64,000 nt of DNA, taken from contig NC_092330.1 in assembly GCF_036785885.1 (NCBI RefSeq), positions 6,420,525 to 6,484,524 on the forward strand, written 5' to 3'. A program made the translations under genes and the position numbers. The notes under the pieces were generated by a model, which made no database searches, was not told where the DNA came from, and saw nothing but the letters and a program-made list of their open reading frames with translations. Of this stretch, positions 35,872 to 47,441 are shown one piece after another (positions within the stretch are counted from its first letter, which is position 1; each line of letters opens with the position of its first letter). Source of the stretch: Coffea arabica (Eukaryota > Streptophyta > Magnoliopsida > Gentianales > Rubiaceae).

Positions 35872-38691
35872 CGTGAGAATCCTCAGTTTTTAAAGCACAA
35901 TTTCCCCAAATTAATTGCCTTATTCTAGGATTTAAATCATATATTATATGCCATTACATTAGCTTTTCTAGGTGTTACAATAATTTTCATGCATTACACT
36001 TCATTCCTTTTTACTTGTAGTAAAACATTTTTTCTTGAGTTGATTTTAATTATACACCACTTTCATTTTACCAAGTGTCTTCATATTAGTGGTAGAGATC
36101 TTACATGTAGGATTATAGGTGCTAGTTAAGTATTGGTACATTTGGGAAGGTTAGTTAGAGGTGTTAAAGAATTATTGGTGCATTTGGAAAGGTTAGTATA
36201 CCATTAGTCAAGATTAAGAAAAAATTGGACAAGTAAGTGGACATGTGGCAAAACCCTAGCCAAGTATCTTGTTGGACTCAAGATTAGAAAATTATTTAAA
36301 CTAGCCAAGGCCTTTTTTTTTTCTTGTGTTGGCCGAATTCCTTAGCTTCAAGAGAGAGAGAGAGTGAGCTCCATAAACTTGCTTTCTTACCCTAGCAAAT
36401 CAAGAACAACAATCAAAAGAGAAAGATTTGAGTTAGTGAGAGAGTTCCTACAACTCTTAGTGCTTGATCCAAGCTTGAAGACTTACTTTGGTGGAGTGAT
36501 TTTGGTGGTTCAAGCCCATCATAAGAGAGGTATATGTTCTTTAAATCTTGGTTTTTGATGATAGATCATGCACTTGAAGTGTTAATAGCAAAGATACAAG
36601 TTGTTTGGTTGAAAGTGTGAGGTTAGTTTCTTGAATTAAACAAGTAGTAGTTAGGTTTCTTAGTATGCACACCAAGTGTTTGATGAAATGTTTGAATCTT
36701 GTTCATGTTTGTTTATGAGGTATTATTATGTTTTAAATCTCTTTTGAGTTGGATCTATCACTTGATATGATGATTTGGGTGAAAAACATGTAAGGATGAA
36801 GGATTGAACATATGTTGAAAAGTGTGGGCTGGTTGCTTTGTCTTGGCTGGCCGGTTCTTGTAGGAGGGATTTTCCCTCAATCTTGTTGTTAAATTATGTC
36901 CTAATCAAGCCTAATAAACTAGGTTAACTATTGGTTAAGCCTATGAGCAAGTTGGAATGGAATTGAAGCAAGTAAAGTGGTGCTTTGAACCATTAGTAGA
37001 CTGTTTTAGGACTCTTGTAGTTATGAGATCATTATGGCTACCTTAAATCATGTTGTATGTTATATTGTGACTCCATTGATTCTAAGTGACTTGAATCCTT
37101 GTATATGATCACTTGAGGAGTGAATTGGGTGAATTTAGATCAAAATTAATGAAGTTAGCCCTAGAACTAGAGTAGTTTGGTATAAGATTAATGCTGATCC
37201 AGGGTTGGAAAAACAGCCACCTTGTCTGAGTTACTGTTGTTGATAGGAGACGAACCACAGTGTGAGCTTGGTACCGTTGGAAAGCCCTTTGAGTCTAGTT
37301 TCCAACGCCACTAACGGCACCTAATTTTGACTTTTCTACAGTGAGTTATGACCATTTTCCTAAGACTGCCAGGGCAAGACTGTGCAACCCGAGAAGAAAC
37401 CCTTAAGCCCGATTGGAACTTTTCTTTTGCCGAACTTTCATGCATCTACTAAACTTGTTTTCTCATGAAATTTTACCATGGTTTGGACCTTGTTTGCATG
37501 ATGGATTAAGTAGCTTAGACTACTCACTTGGTCTCTTATTGAGCCTAACCTAGTGGGGCATGAATCTAATTGTTAACGATTTCACTCGTTGCCCTAGGTT
37601 TGGGAAACGAAGGTGACCGTAACTAAGACGTTTGACATCGATCGCTACTTTTGATTGACAGGTGAGCGTTCCACTACCTGCTACCTGCTACCTGCTTATG
37701 TGAAATATCTGAATACCTGATTTACGACTGTTTGAGCCAAACCCTAATTTGATAAAAATGGAGGCGAGTGTGTACTTTATCGCGCTCGTCCTCCTTCACT
37801 TCCACTGAGACTCTGTATACTGTTATTGTGAAATGTGAATTCTCTATATGTGACTGTACTTGAGTTGTTTGGGTGATATCCCATCAACTACTACTACTGT
37901 TTGGGTACCCAACCTCATAGGTGAGTCAGTTCTATCGAGCCAGTCAGGGCTTGGTCGAGAAGGCCGATAAATCTTGAGGACTGTTTACTGTTCACTGAAA
38001 CCGGTATAATCGAGTATTACCTAACTACTGTTTATGGAGTGCGGGCCCGGTGGGGGGTTGATTGGTGGACGGACGTAGATGAAAGTGGTGTTCTACGGAC
38101 TTAATATTCTGTATATACAAGTGTTGACGGAGTGTCAACGAAGACATTTATGATCAAGCTCAAGGGAATTTTGGCTTTTGAAAGCCACCCGTATCCTTGA
38201 ATTGAATTGTGGTTAATTGTTATTGTATCATACGGTATTTACTTGATTATTCTATGCCTTAATTTGGCTATGTGTTTACTTGCTTTACTTGGAACCTCAC
38301 TGAGCTTTAGCTCACCCTACTCCCTTTGTTTTCCTTAACAGATTGGGGATGGACTAACGGTCGAGAGCTTTCTTAGCTTTGTTTTGCTTGAACTTGTAAC
38401 CTTTTGTTAAGATGACTTTACCTTTTTCTTTTGTAAGCTTGAATTTATAAGTTTGACTTGTGTTATGTAATTGTAGTATGGAATAGTAAGTGTGACTTTT
38501 AGCTTGCCGTATTAAGTTTGGAAAGTTGATTGACGGTTATATGTTATTAGGGTTGTACGATTTAATTTGAAGTTATTTTCCCCAGTTATTTTGAGTTGCT
38601 AGTTCTTTGATCGACTGAGCCCCGGCGAGAGTTGGGCAGGCAGTCCGCTAATACCCTAGGGTTCGCCCTAGGGAGAGGTGGGGCTGTCACA
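35872..38691 (+). repeat. Solo LTR of a gypsy-type retrotransposon
   Basis: A 2,820-bp block flanked by ATTTG (35867-35871 and 38692-38696). It starts CGTGAGAATCC and ends GGTGGGGCTGTCACA. If the first C is a mutated T, the ends are TGTGA and TCACA, a normal LTR pair. There is no PBS, coding sequence or second LTR, so the element was probably reduced by LTR-LTR recombination. Length and end sequence fit chromovirus-type gypsy LTRs (inference). Confidence 0.7.
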
Positions 38692-38838
38692 ATTTGCACC
38701 TTTTATAATATTTTGTTCCAACTCCCTACAATCAATACAAATTTCCAAAAGTGAGTAGAATCTGTCAATTAATACATATTTAGTAAGATAATAGGAGGGA
38801 ATTAATTATAAAATAAATGACAAAATTTTGACCTATCA

Positions 38839-41806
38839 ATACCTCCCCATCTAGACCATGCTTGTTTTCAAGCATGATAATAGCAAACCGACACCAATTC
38901 TCGACTATGGTTATCACTCAATTATTAAGAAAATAGCAGTTAAAGTGGTGCCAAATTCACAGAAGTGAAAACGCGACCCTTGAATACGCGACCTAAGGTC
39001 ACGTATTCTAGTTTTTCTGTTGCAACTTGCTCTGCAACTTGTTCTGCATTCACACAACCTTTCCATCTCATCTACAACTCAGAATTTCAGTTGTATTTGA
39101 CCAAGAAGAGTGCGAAAATTTGGAGAACAGCTCTTGCTGAGTTCAAAAGCCAACTTTGCCAACCAAGAAACAACTCACCTTGAGCTTGAATTCTCTATAA
39201 ATAGTAGCCTTTGAGGAACGTTTTCAAAATTTTGGAAAGCTAGAGAAACTTCACAAAAATGTAGTTTTCACTAGAATTTTAATTCATTAGTTAGAATAGT
39301 ATAGTATAATTAGTGTAGTTTTTTCTTCTTATATTTGTAGTTAGATTTGGATGAAAATTAAGAAGCAAGATCGAGAGGTTGATCTCATGTGACAAGGGTG
39401 ACATCCCTTCTACTACTTTTTCTCTTGTATTAGATTTCATGTTTAGTTATAATACAAGTTTGGCTTTGTTTTTCTTCATATTTAGTTAAAATTTATGCCT
39501 AAAGTTATGGATGAACTTGCTATATCTTGTTCGTGATATTTACATGATTATTTGATGATATTATTTTGAACAAGTTATTTATCGCTTTTGCTTATCTAAT
39601 CATGGCTAACTGGACATTAATTGAGATAATCTTAAAGTGTTAAGTTTGCAATGAAAATTAGAATTTAACACTAGTTCAAGGAAGTGATAAACCTAGAGAG
39701 TACACTCACGAGAGTAGAGGTGTATCTTTGTGGCTTTAATAGTTTGTTCATGTAATTTCATAAAAGAAATGAGCTTGTAGTTGATTCATAACCACGAGAG
39801 TAGGTATGGTTTAGTTACAAGTATAATTGATTCACTACGATGGTAGGTTTCACATACATTAGGAAATTACGCCATAACTAACCAAAATAATAGTATTCAC
39901 TTAATCGGTAATGTCATTTGCAAGAGTAGTAAGGAATTCCATACCTCTAGAAGTTTTTTATTATATTTTTATTACTTTTATAATGTAGATGTAATATTTT
40001 GCACTTGCAATAGTCTAAATAATAAAGGAGTTTGAAAATTATCGGTAATTAAAAATCTTCCCTATGAGATGGACACCTAATACCCCTATACTCAATAAAT
40101 GACCTGTATACTTGCAGAAAAATTATGTGTGGAGTGTTTAAGACTTTATAAATGTAAAATTTGACTATGGATGAACTTAATTGTATATGTATACCCCGCG
40201 CTAGTCATGTTAATCTGGAAAAGCTTGAAATCTAAACTAAAGAAGGGTTGACCATTACCTCGATGGTGTAAGAATTTTTCTGGTTCATTCTATCCCCACG
40301 ATGCTACAATTTGTTCAGCTGTACTTGGAGCTATAAAGGATCTTATTGGCTTCTTTTATAGAGCTAAAACTGTGCAATAAAAAGAAAAACAAAAGGGAAA
40401 TCAAAGTTCATTCGGAAGTTGCAGGAATTAGGTATTACAAAATTGGTTTCAAAAGCTGTTCAGTTGATAGTTTCCAATTGTTTACAAGTTGATTTTAGCA
40501 GTTGTCAGTTTGCTCCAATGGTGCTTGATTGAACGTTCATTCTAGGCAGTGGACCAATTTTGATTGGCACGTGGTCTTAGAAGTAATTAAAGGTCAGAAA
40601 GAAAGTGAGCCTATAACCTTTCGTTCTAAGTTATGCTTCAAATTTTCCATTAGATTATTGAGGGTTGGTCGTCAATGTTTTGTGCATCAACAAGACTGGT
40701 TCAATGCCCAAGGAAATTGCCTATATTCTACACCGTCTAGTAGTTGGTTTTGACAATTATCAATTCATTGCAAGTGCTCGATTTGGGTACTTGCCGAATT
40801 GACGCATCATGGAAAAATGGAAATGGTTGAAAGTGATATGTTTCTAATTCTTTTGGAATCAACTGCAAACAAAAAGGAAAGTGGTCTCATGACTTTTTAA
40901 AGAATTGAAGCCACGGGCATTATGATTCTATGCATGAATCAATTTGGTTTAGCAACATTATAAGGCTAGAATGCAAAGTTTAGGCTTTCTAATGGATCAA
41001 GTATTCTACAAAATCGTGATTTTAATGGATTTCATTAGCGAAAAGTCTTGTAAATCAAGAGTAATACTTCAAGACTCGTCTTTAGCAATTGTCAAGCAAT
41101 ACCCCACCAAGTCTTAAAGTAGGGGCATTTGTAAGGAAATGTATTTAATTTATTTAGTCAAGATTTTTTTAAATAAATTTATCTTGATTAAATTAAATTA
41201 AATTATAAAAGTCCATTATACTTTGGATTGGCAAATTAAGCCAATGTTATATGGGCTATTAAATCAAATTAAATTTGTGATGTCCATTTAGATTGATGTG
41301 GATTAATTGATTTATTAGTTCACAATGGATTATTTGGGTTGGCCCACTACTTAAGTTTAAGTTAAATGGATTTCTTGAGTTACAATTGATTTATTTGAGT
41401 GCTAGTTTCAGATACCTTATGGAAGGTTTTTGCAATTTTCCCTTAAACAAAATATTGAGGTAAATATACATTGAAATATAGATGTTGGATGAAGGTACAA
41501 AGTAATACAAGAAGTTAAAACATAATTATGTAAAACTTTTATATGTCAATAAAGAGGCATCGTATCTAAGCAAAAAGTGTTTCAATTGTATTATGAAAAA
41601 GTAATTTGAAGATTTTTTAGTAATATAATCATTTGTGGATTAAACCACATTTGATAAACATAAATAAATGGACAGAATTTAAACTCATTTTCAACTATTT
41701 ATATCACCTGTTAAGTAAACACTTGCATATTCAAATGTCATAAGACGATATAATGTCACATCTAATTTCATATACTAAATTTTCTTGGTTTTCAATCCAA
41801 ATTCTC
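38839..41806. other. Gene-free stretch with degraded retroelement sequence
   Basis: Starts with a purine tract (minus strand) and an 8-bp-arm hairpin, CATGCTTG/CAAGCATG, at 38857-38876. 38960-40130 looks like part of a plus-oriented LTR: GCGACCTAAGGTCACGTATT, TATA sequence CTATAAATAG near 39193, and ATACCCCTATACTC near 40080. No gag or pol frame is visible. 40130-41806 shows nothing recognisable. Confidence 0.4.
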
Positions 41807-42520
41807 TTATACAATAAGAATTCTTATAACAAGACACAATAAATCATTTGAGAATGCCTCCAAAGTAACACAACTTTTGCCTTCTGACTCTTTTAGATGG
41901 TGGCCGCAAGGGTAGATGCTGATTTTTACGTCGACCTTTACAAGTGTCATGCTTATTTCGATCTGCATGTTCTTGTGTTTGATGTTGCAAATCAAACTCC
42001 AGATGTGTCTAATCATGCTTATCACTTTGCGCATGTGTCGGATCATATTCACCAGCTTGTGCATGTGTTGTATCACCTTCTGTATGTTCATCCCCTTGAC
42101 CTTGATCAAGATTGATTTCAGAAGTCCGATCACATCTCTGATTGAACTCATTAGCTGTTTGCTCATCCCCCTCTATGGATTCTTTGTGAACCTTCTTGTG
42201 TGGCTCTTCGAACACGTGCCCGTGGAACTACATGTTGCAACTCTTCATCCATTGAGAGCGGCATTATTGGATTCAATGGTAGGAGTGCATGAAGATTGAG
42301 TGCGTGAAGTTGTAGGTGCAGGTAATATCAGAGATTCAACATCTTGTGTCAGCAAATTTATGTATGGAGCCATTTCCTTACTGGTGAAGATGTTATTGCC
42401 CTCCTGACAATTGAGAACTAATTCTCGTACAATGTATAGATGAATCATAGTATTTGGGTACTTAGCTGCTAAAGAAAATATCAAATCCATTCCCTCTTTG
42501 TTCATTATTAGTAATGGGCA
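41807..42520 (-). pseudogene. Unidentified degenerate coding region
   Basis: Successive minus-strand frames are gene-like but not joined. The first (42505-42245) includes KEGMDLIFSLAAKYPNTMIH and ELVLNCQEGNNIFTSKEMAP. The next (42215-42009, another frame) is hydrophilic with repeated THAQ..EYDPTHAQSDKHD units. Frame changes and stops mean it cannot make one protein as it stands. I do not recognise the family. It ends 70-80 bp before the left MULE terminus, so it may be the tail of another transposon or a gene the MULE landed beside. Confidence 0.3.
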
Positions 42521-42587
42521 AAATTTGAAACCTCACAGTCCATGATCATGATATTTGCAGATGAGCTTCAAATCTGTAGTTCTTTTA

Positions 42588-42815
42588 GGCTAATTCCTTA
42601 GATTATTGGTTGAAAAAAAAAAATTCAGACACTTACGGATCTGACTCGGGAGATGTATAAATCTATGGGTGCCGGGCTGCCCGGCACCTGACACAAAAAA
42701 ACTGACTTTTTTTTTTAAAAAAAAATCCCCATGGTGCCTCTCAGCCCGGCACCTGACACAAACTTACAAATAAGTTTGTGTTAGGTGCCGGGCTGTCTCA
42801 GCCCGGTACCTGACA
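42588..42815. repeat. Left terminal inverted repeat and palindromic subterminal block of the MULE
   Basis: Outer 90 bp match the complement of 52926-53015. Inward of it, 42668-42690 is a stem GTGCCGGG-CTG-CCCGGCAC. 42742-42795 is a 25-bp-arm palindrome with one mismatch and loop CAAA. 42783-42812 can form an alternative stem AGGTGCCGGGCTG-TCT-CAGCCCGGTACCT. T and A tracts separate the blocks. Confidence 0.8.
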
Positions 42816-43269
42816 ACTTTTCTTAAAAAAAAAAAAAAAAATACCGGTCAGCAAAATTCACTCTTTCAATTCTTAGCGTACGTGACTCCAACATTTCCAT
42901 TAGAATTGCTAGGGTTGAAACAAAATTCACCACTTAGGGTTTTTTGGTGAACCCACAGGGGAAAGAACAGCATGGGGCGGCAAGGGAGAAATATGAATGG
43001 TTCAAGGCAACTGTTAACATCCACGAGAGTCGAGTAACTTTTTGAAAAGGGGCTCAACTTTTGGACAATGAAAAAATAATACCAATGAAAAAGTATCAAA
43101 AGCATTTATTAAGTATTTAGGAGCAATTTTAAAGTGAAATTTTTTAATCTTGATGATCAGGCTGGAGGATGCTACTTTTGATGATTTGGACCTGTTACAA
43201 ATTGAGCATAAGAAATAGGCATTAATCATAATTAATTTCCTTAGAATATATATCATTTTTCACTTTAGC

Positions 43270-44340
43270 TTTTAACAACGGCTCCGTTTGGATTAGCTGT
43301 TTTTGGATTTGTTTTTCAAAAACACAATTGTAGCATTTTGAATATGAAAAACAAGTCCGTTTGGATTAGTTGTTTTTGGGGTTGTTTTTTAAAAACTATA
43401 TGAAAAACTTTTACTATAGATTTTTTTGGATTATTTTTAGAGGTATTTTTGAAACATATTTTTTAGTATTTTTAGAATATTATAATTTTTATATTTTTAT
43501 ATAAATATACATTTATGCATTTATAATACATTTATATTTACAAATGTATAGATGTATATTATTATAAATGTATAAATTATAAATGAATATTATATAAATG
43601 TATAAATTATAAATTATAAATTATAATTTTTATATTTTTATATAAATATGCATTTATGCATTTATAATACATTTATAGATATTTATAAATAAATATTTAT
43701 ATATTCATATAAAAATATATAAATGTATTATATTATATATAATACAAAATCTAGATATATTTATAAATGTATAAGTGTATATTATTATAAATTATAAATT
43801 ATAAATGAATATTATAAATATATTATAAATTATAAGTGTATATTATTATAAATGTATGAATTATAAATGAATATTATAAATGTATAAATTGATATATTAT
43901 AAATATATATTAATATTATGTAGAAATGTATTTATATAATTAATATAAATGTATATATGTATTGATATTATGTATAAATGCAAAATTAATATTATGTATA
44001 TTAATATAAATGTATAAATGTATTATATTATATATAATACATAATATAAATGTATATTTAAATGTATAAGTGTATATTATTAAAAATGTATAAATTATAA
44101 ATGAATATTATATAAATGTATAAATTAATATATTATAAATATATATTAATATTATGTAGAAATGTATTAGTATAATTAATATAAATGTATACATGTATTA
44201 ATATTATGTATAAATGTAAAAATATTATTATGTATATTAATATAAATGTATAAATGTATTATAAATGTATTGTATTATATTATATATTATACATAATATA
44301 AATGTATATTATAAATATACATAAATATTTATATAAAAAG
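43270..44340. repeat. AT-only minisatellite-like tract with MITE-like start
   Basis: 43281-43380 carries two copies of CTCCGTTTGGATTAGCTGTT (the second starting GTCCGTTTGG), the left end of a MITE family also seen at 19083; no right end was found. From about 43440 the DNA consists almost only of A and T, with irregular repeats of ATAAATGTATAAATTATAAA and TATTAATATTATGTA. No coding potential. Confidence 0.7.
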
Positions 44341-44747
44341 CTAGGTCGACCTGAAGTACTAAATCTTTTAGTCTTTTAAGTTAATTAATTTTCATTTCAA
44401 AGTTGAAACGTAAGAAAAAGATGAAAATAGATTTGTGCAAAATCACTAATTACTCTTATAGGATGTTAAACTAAGAAAAGGTTTTTCAAACAAAATATCT
44501 CATTCATTTTGTTAGAATTATTATGTAACTTTTAAATGTTCACTATAATTTTATAAATATAAATTTATTGTGCAATATAAAAAGAAAAAAGGACGAAAAA
44601 AAGAAAGAAAAATGCATAGTGTGACATGGTGAAATGGTTAAATATAAAAATAACGATAAGCATTGAAATAATAAAAGGCTAAAATAACGCTAAATCCCCA
44701 TATTATAATATTTGATATTTAACAAACATGTACTGAAAATGATCACA

Positions 44748-47247
44748 TCAACGCCTGGTGCGCCTTTTGCCCTTGCCTTTATCACCTGGTGTTGTGGACG
44801 GACAGCAAAATCTTTTGGGTTGTCGTCTGCAACGTTCCCGCAGAACTATTGGCTCATGTTGTGCATCGATTGGAGGGGCAACATCTATGGAAGCATCATC
44901 AAGTCCTGCGTCCTCCTCCTCAACCGTGTCTGCAGTCGTACTGCTATCACAATCGTTCTGAGAGCGATACGTGACAAAATCTCCCGAATGACCGTATCCA
45001 GTAGCACATACTGGCTGAATCGACGTAGGTACGGTCATAGGCTGTCCAAAACTATAATAATCAGGAAGCTCTGAAATAGGAGATGTACCACCCACTCCAC
45101 TAAGAAAATTGAATATTGGATGTAGTTCAGAAGAAGAAGATGACACCGCTGCAGTGGTAGTGTCTCCAACTAGAGGCTCGTGCGATGAGGATGGATATTG
45201 TCCACCGAAGGCAGGACAATATGAAGAGGGCGTGGGATGTGCACCAAAGGGTGGAAACTGTGGCAAAGGCGTGGCATCTAGACCAATATGCGATGAGTAC
45301 GGGAAAGATGTCACCTGAGGGCTAAAAGCCGATATATTCTGTGTAGTTGGCATAGCATTGATATCCGGCACCTCGGTGTGTTGAATGGTCTGCTCCCTGA
45401 TGACTTCGTCTTGCAAGCCATGCCTGTGCCGTCGACTTCTACTAGATGATGGTCCACCTTGTGTAGGGACACGCCGCACACGATTGGGCTGTGGAATTTC
45501 TTGCGACACAGGAGGATTATGACCGAAAGAATTAAAATCACCAACAACCATGCGATCAAAACGCTGGAGGTATTGCATTGATCCATATGCTCGATCAACA
45601 ATGGTTGCATAATGGGAATGAAAGCGACCGTTAGTGTCCTCAAGGTGTAGTGCATCACGCGATTGCTGGCCAACGTGTTGCATAGTACCCATCTGACATA
45701 TACAAAAAACGGCGACAATCCTTTTTAATCATTGTTGAATAGTAAATTAATTAAATTGGTATATAATAATAACTTACCAAATACTCAAACTGGCCAGAAA
45801 CTCCATGCAACATTTGCCCATACTGTGCATGCTGCTGGATGGGAGGCGTAATGTACAGAATGGTGTGATTATGATACCACTCGAGATACTTATTGGAAGG
45901 CCTGAATGTATCTATGGGCACACCAGGTACCTCTGCAGTTGCACGCGCATTCCAGTATGCTATCCAACCCTTATGAAAATCAGCCCAATTTCTTCCCGGA
46001 TAACCAGAATGATCCAATTGGTGTAAACCACCCCGATTAGTGTCAACTGGTTCCGGAATTTCCTGCATCATCCCAAATTGACGCATGACACGATCAGGAA
46101 AATGAAATTCGACGATGTACCAGAATATAAGAGGGACTCTTGCCCGCCATATGTGCGCTCCCCGTTTGCAGTAATCAGGTAGTCGTGCCAGTATATCATC
46201 GGTATACGGCATCCAAATAAACTGATATCATAACAGTTATTTAGATTGTGGATCGGCTCTTTGTGATATTATTATTATAAATAATTTATTTAGATATAAG
46301 AGACAAATACCTGATCCATGCGTAATAAGGCTAACTGCTCCCGATAATGTATGTCGGACTGACTAGAAGGGTCAACCCCTGTTCGTTCGGCTGCCCATCT
46401 CCCTCCTCTCGGAAAATCCCCAATTTCAGAATATGGGAGTACATCAGGTCGAATCACAGGAATCCGCTCCCACGCCCAAAGTTGTAGTAACAAGTACGGA
46501 CCTCCAGTTGTTATTGTTCCAACACGAGATGCGTGGCACATTTGTGAATATAAACAGGCCAACGTCGCAGCCCCCCAGCTGTATTGCCTCATGGCATCCA
46601 AATCACGGACATAGTCTAACCAATTCAAACTCACGAGATTCTGACATGAATCAGCAAATAACAATCCACCCAATAGAATCAGGATGTACATGCGGGCATA
46701 CTGACGAACCATAATATCTGAAGCATCTGCAGGCAACGGTGTACTCAACCGTCGGGATATAGAAGTAAGGGTTTAGACGATCGTGGTTGAGCATGTTATC
46801 TTCTGGCCAATATCCCAAAATATCATAAATCAACTGCTTCCGCTCCACCAAGTTACGTCTACGGTGCACTAATGTAACCGGCAAACCATCAACCCGAACA
46901 CCCCACAAAACCTCCACATCCTGCAGAGTTACTGTCGCCTCTCCCATAACTGGGAGGTGAAAAGTATGTGTCTCTTGCCTCCAACGTTCCACAAGTGCAT
47001 TTATAAGGCCATGATCTACTGTGAGGTAACCGGCTCTGCAAATACCATAAAAGCCTGCGGCATCGATGTATTGAGCAATCCGATCATTCAAATGTATCAA
47101 AGGTTGAAAAAACCTCCTATCACAGCGCCGAACATCTAAATCCACACCTGTCCCTTGAAAAATCGCAGCGGACCTATGTTTCGATTGTAAATATAAAACA
47201 ATCCCATCCAATGGTCCTGGATGGGGGGTGCTGTGGTCGAATGCCAT
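44748..47247 (-). pseudogene. Plant mobile domain (PMD/MAIN-like) protein gene in the MULE, frameshifted
   Basis: Three exons by visible GT-AG introns: 47247-46311, 46221-45778 and 45692-44748 (introns of 89 and 85 bp, both phase 0). The product would be about 770 residues. The first 470 match the plant mobile domain: FQPLIHLNDRIAQYIDAAGF near the start, WRQETHTFHLPVMGEATVTL, VEVLWGVRVDG, then ARMYILILLGGLLFADSC, LACLYSQMCHAS and, across intron 1, DQ/FIWMPYTDDILARLP. The last exon is a Pro/Ser-rich tail ending in a basic stretch, RRQPKRFCCP to KGKGKRRTRR. A one-base shift near 46745 breaks exon 1. PMD proteins of the host (MAIN, MAIL1) act in silencing and splicing; the role of TE-borne copies is not known. 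Confidence 0.85.
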
Positions 47248-47441
47248 CGCTCCATTTGAAATCCTGTTTTAAGACAAAAATCACATAAAGAAATATATGT
47301 GGTACAATTAACAAATCGGCGCGACAAGATAACATATCAAATGCAATTTTATTACAATAAAATGACAGAGTTTTACACCAAATAGGAGTTCATATGGTTT
47401 TAGTTCACACCAAAACACTTCTACAACAATAGAGGACAACA

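Larger units (their letters stand above)
34079..38838 (-). repeat. Reverse-oriented LTR split by two nested insertions
   Basis: Read on the minus strand it starts TGATAGGTC (38838) and ends CTCGACAACCTGTCA (34079). A purine tract, AGATGGGGAGGTAT, lies immediately before the start (38839-38852), as expected for a 3' LTR. The segment CACTATCTACAGAAATTATA and the GCACAGGCTCGACAAC end are familiar from plant gypsy LTRs. Removing the hAT-like element (34648-35204) and the solo LTR (35872-38691), each with one target-site duplication copy, leaves an LTR of about 1.4 kb. The internal region would continue rightward, but no coding part was recognised. Confidence 0.55.

Noticed and set aside
41897..42299. 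Plus-strand frames of 72-127 codons
   Set aside because: Antisense to the more gene-like hydrophilic minus-strand frames, with low-complexity hydrophobic content.
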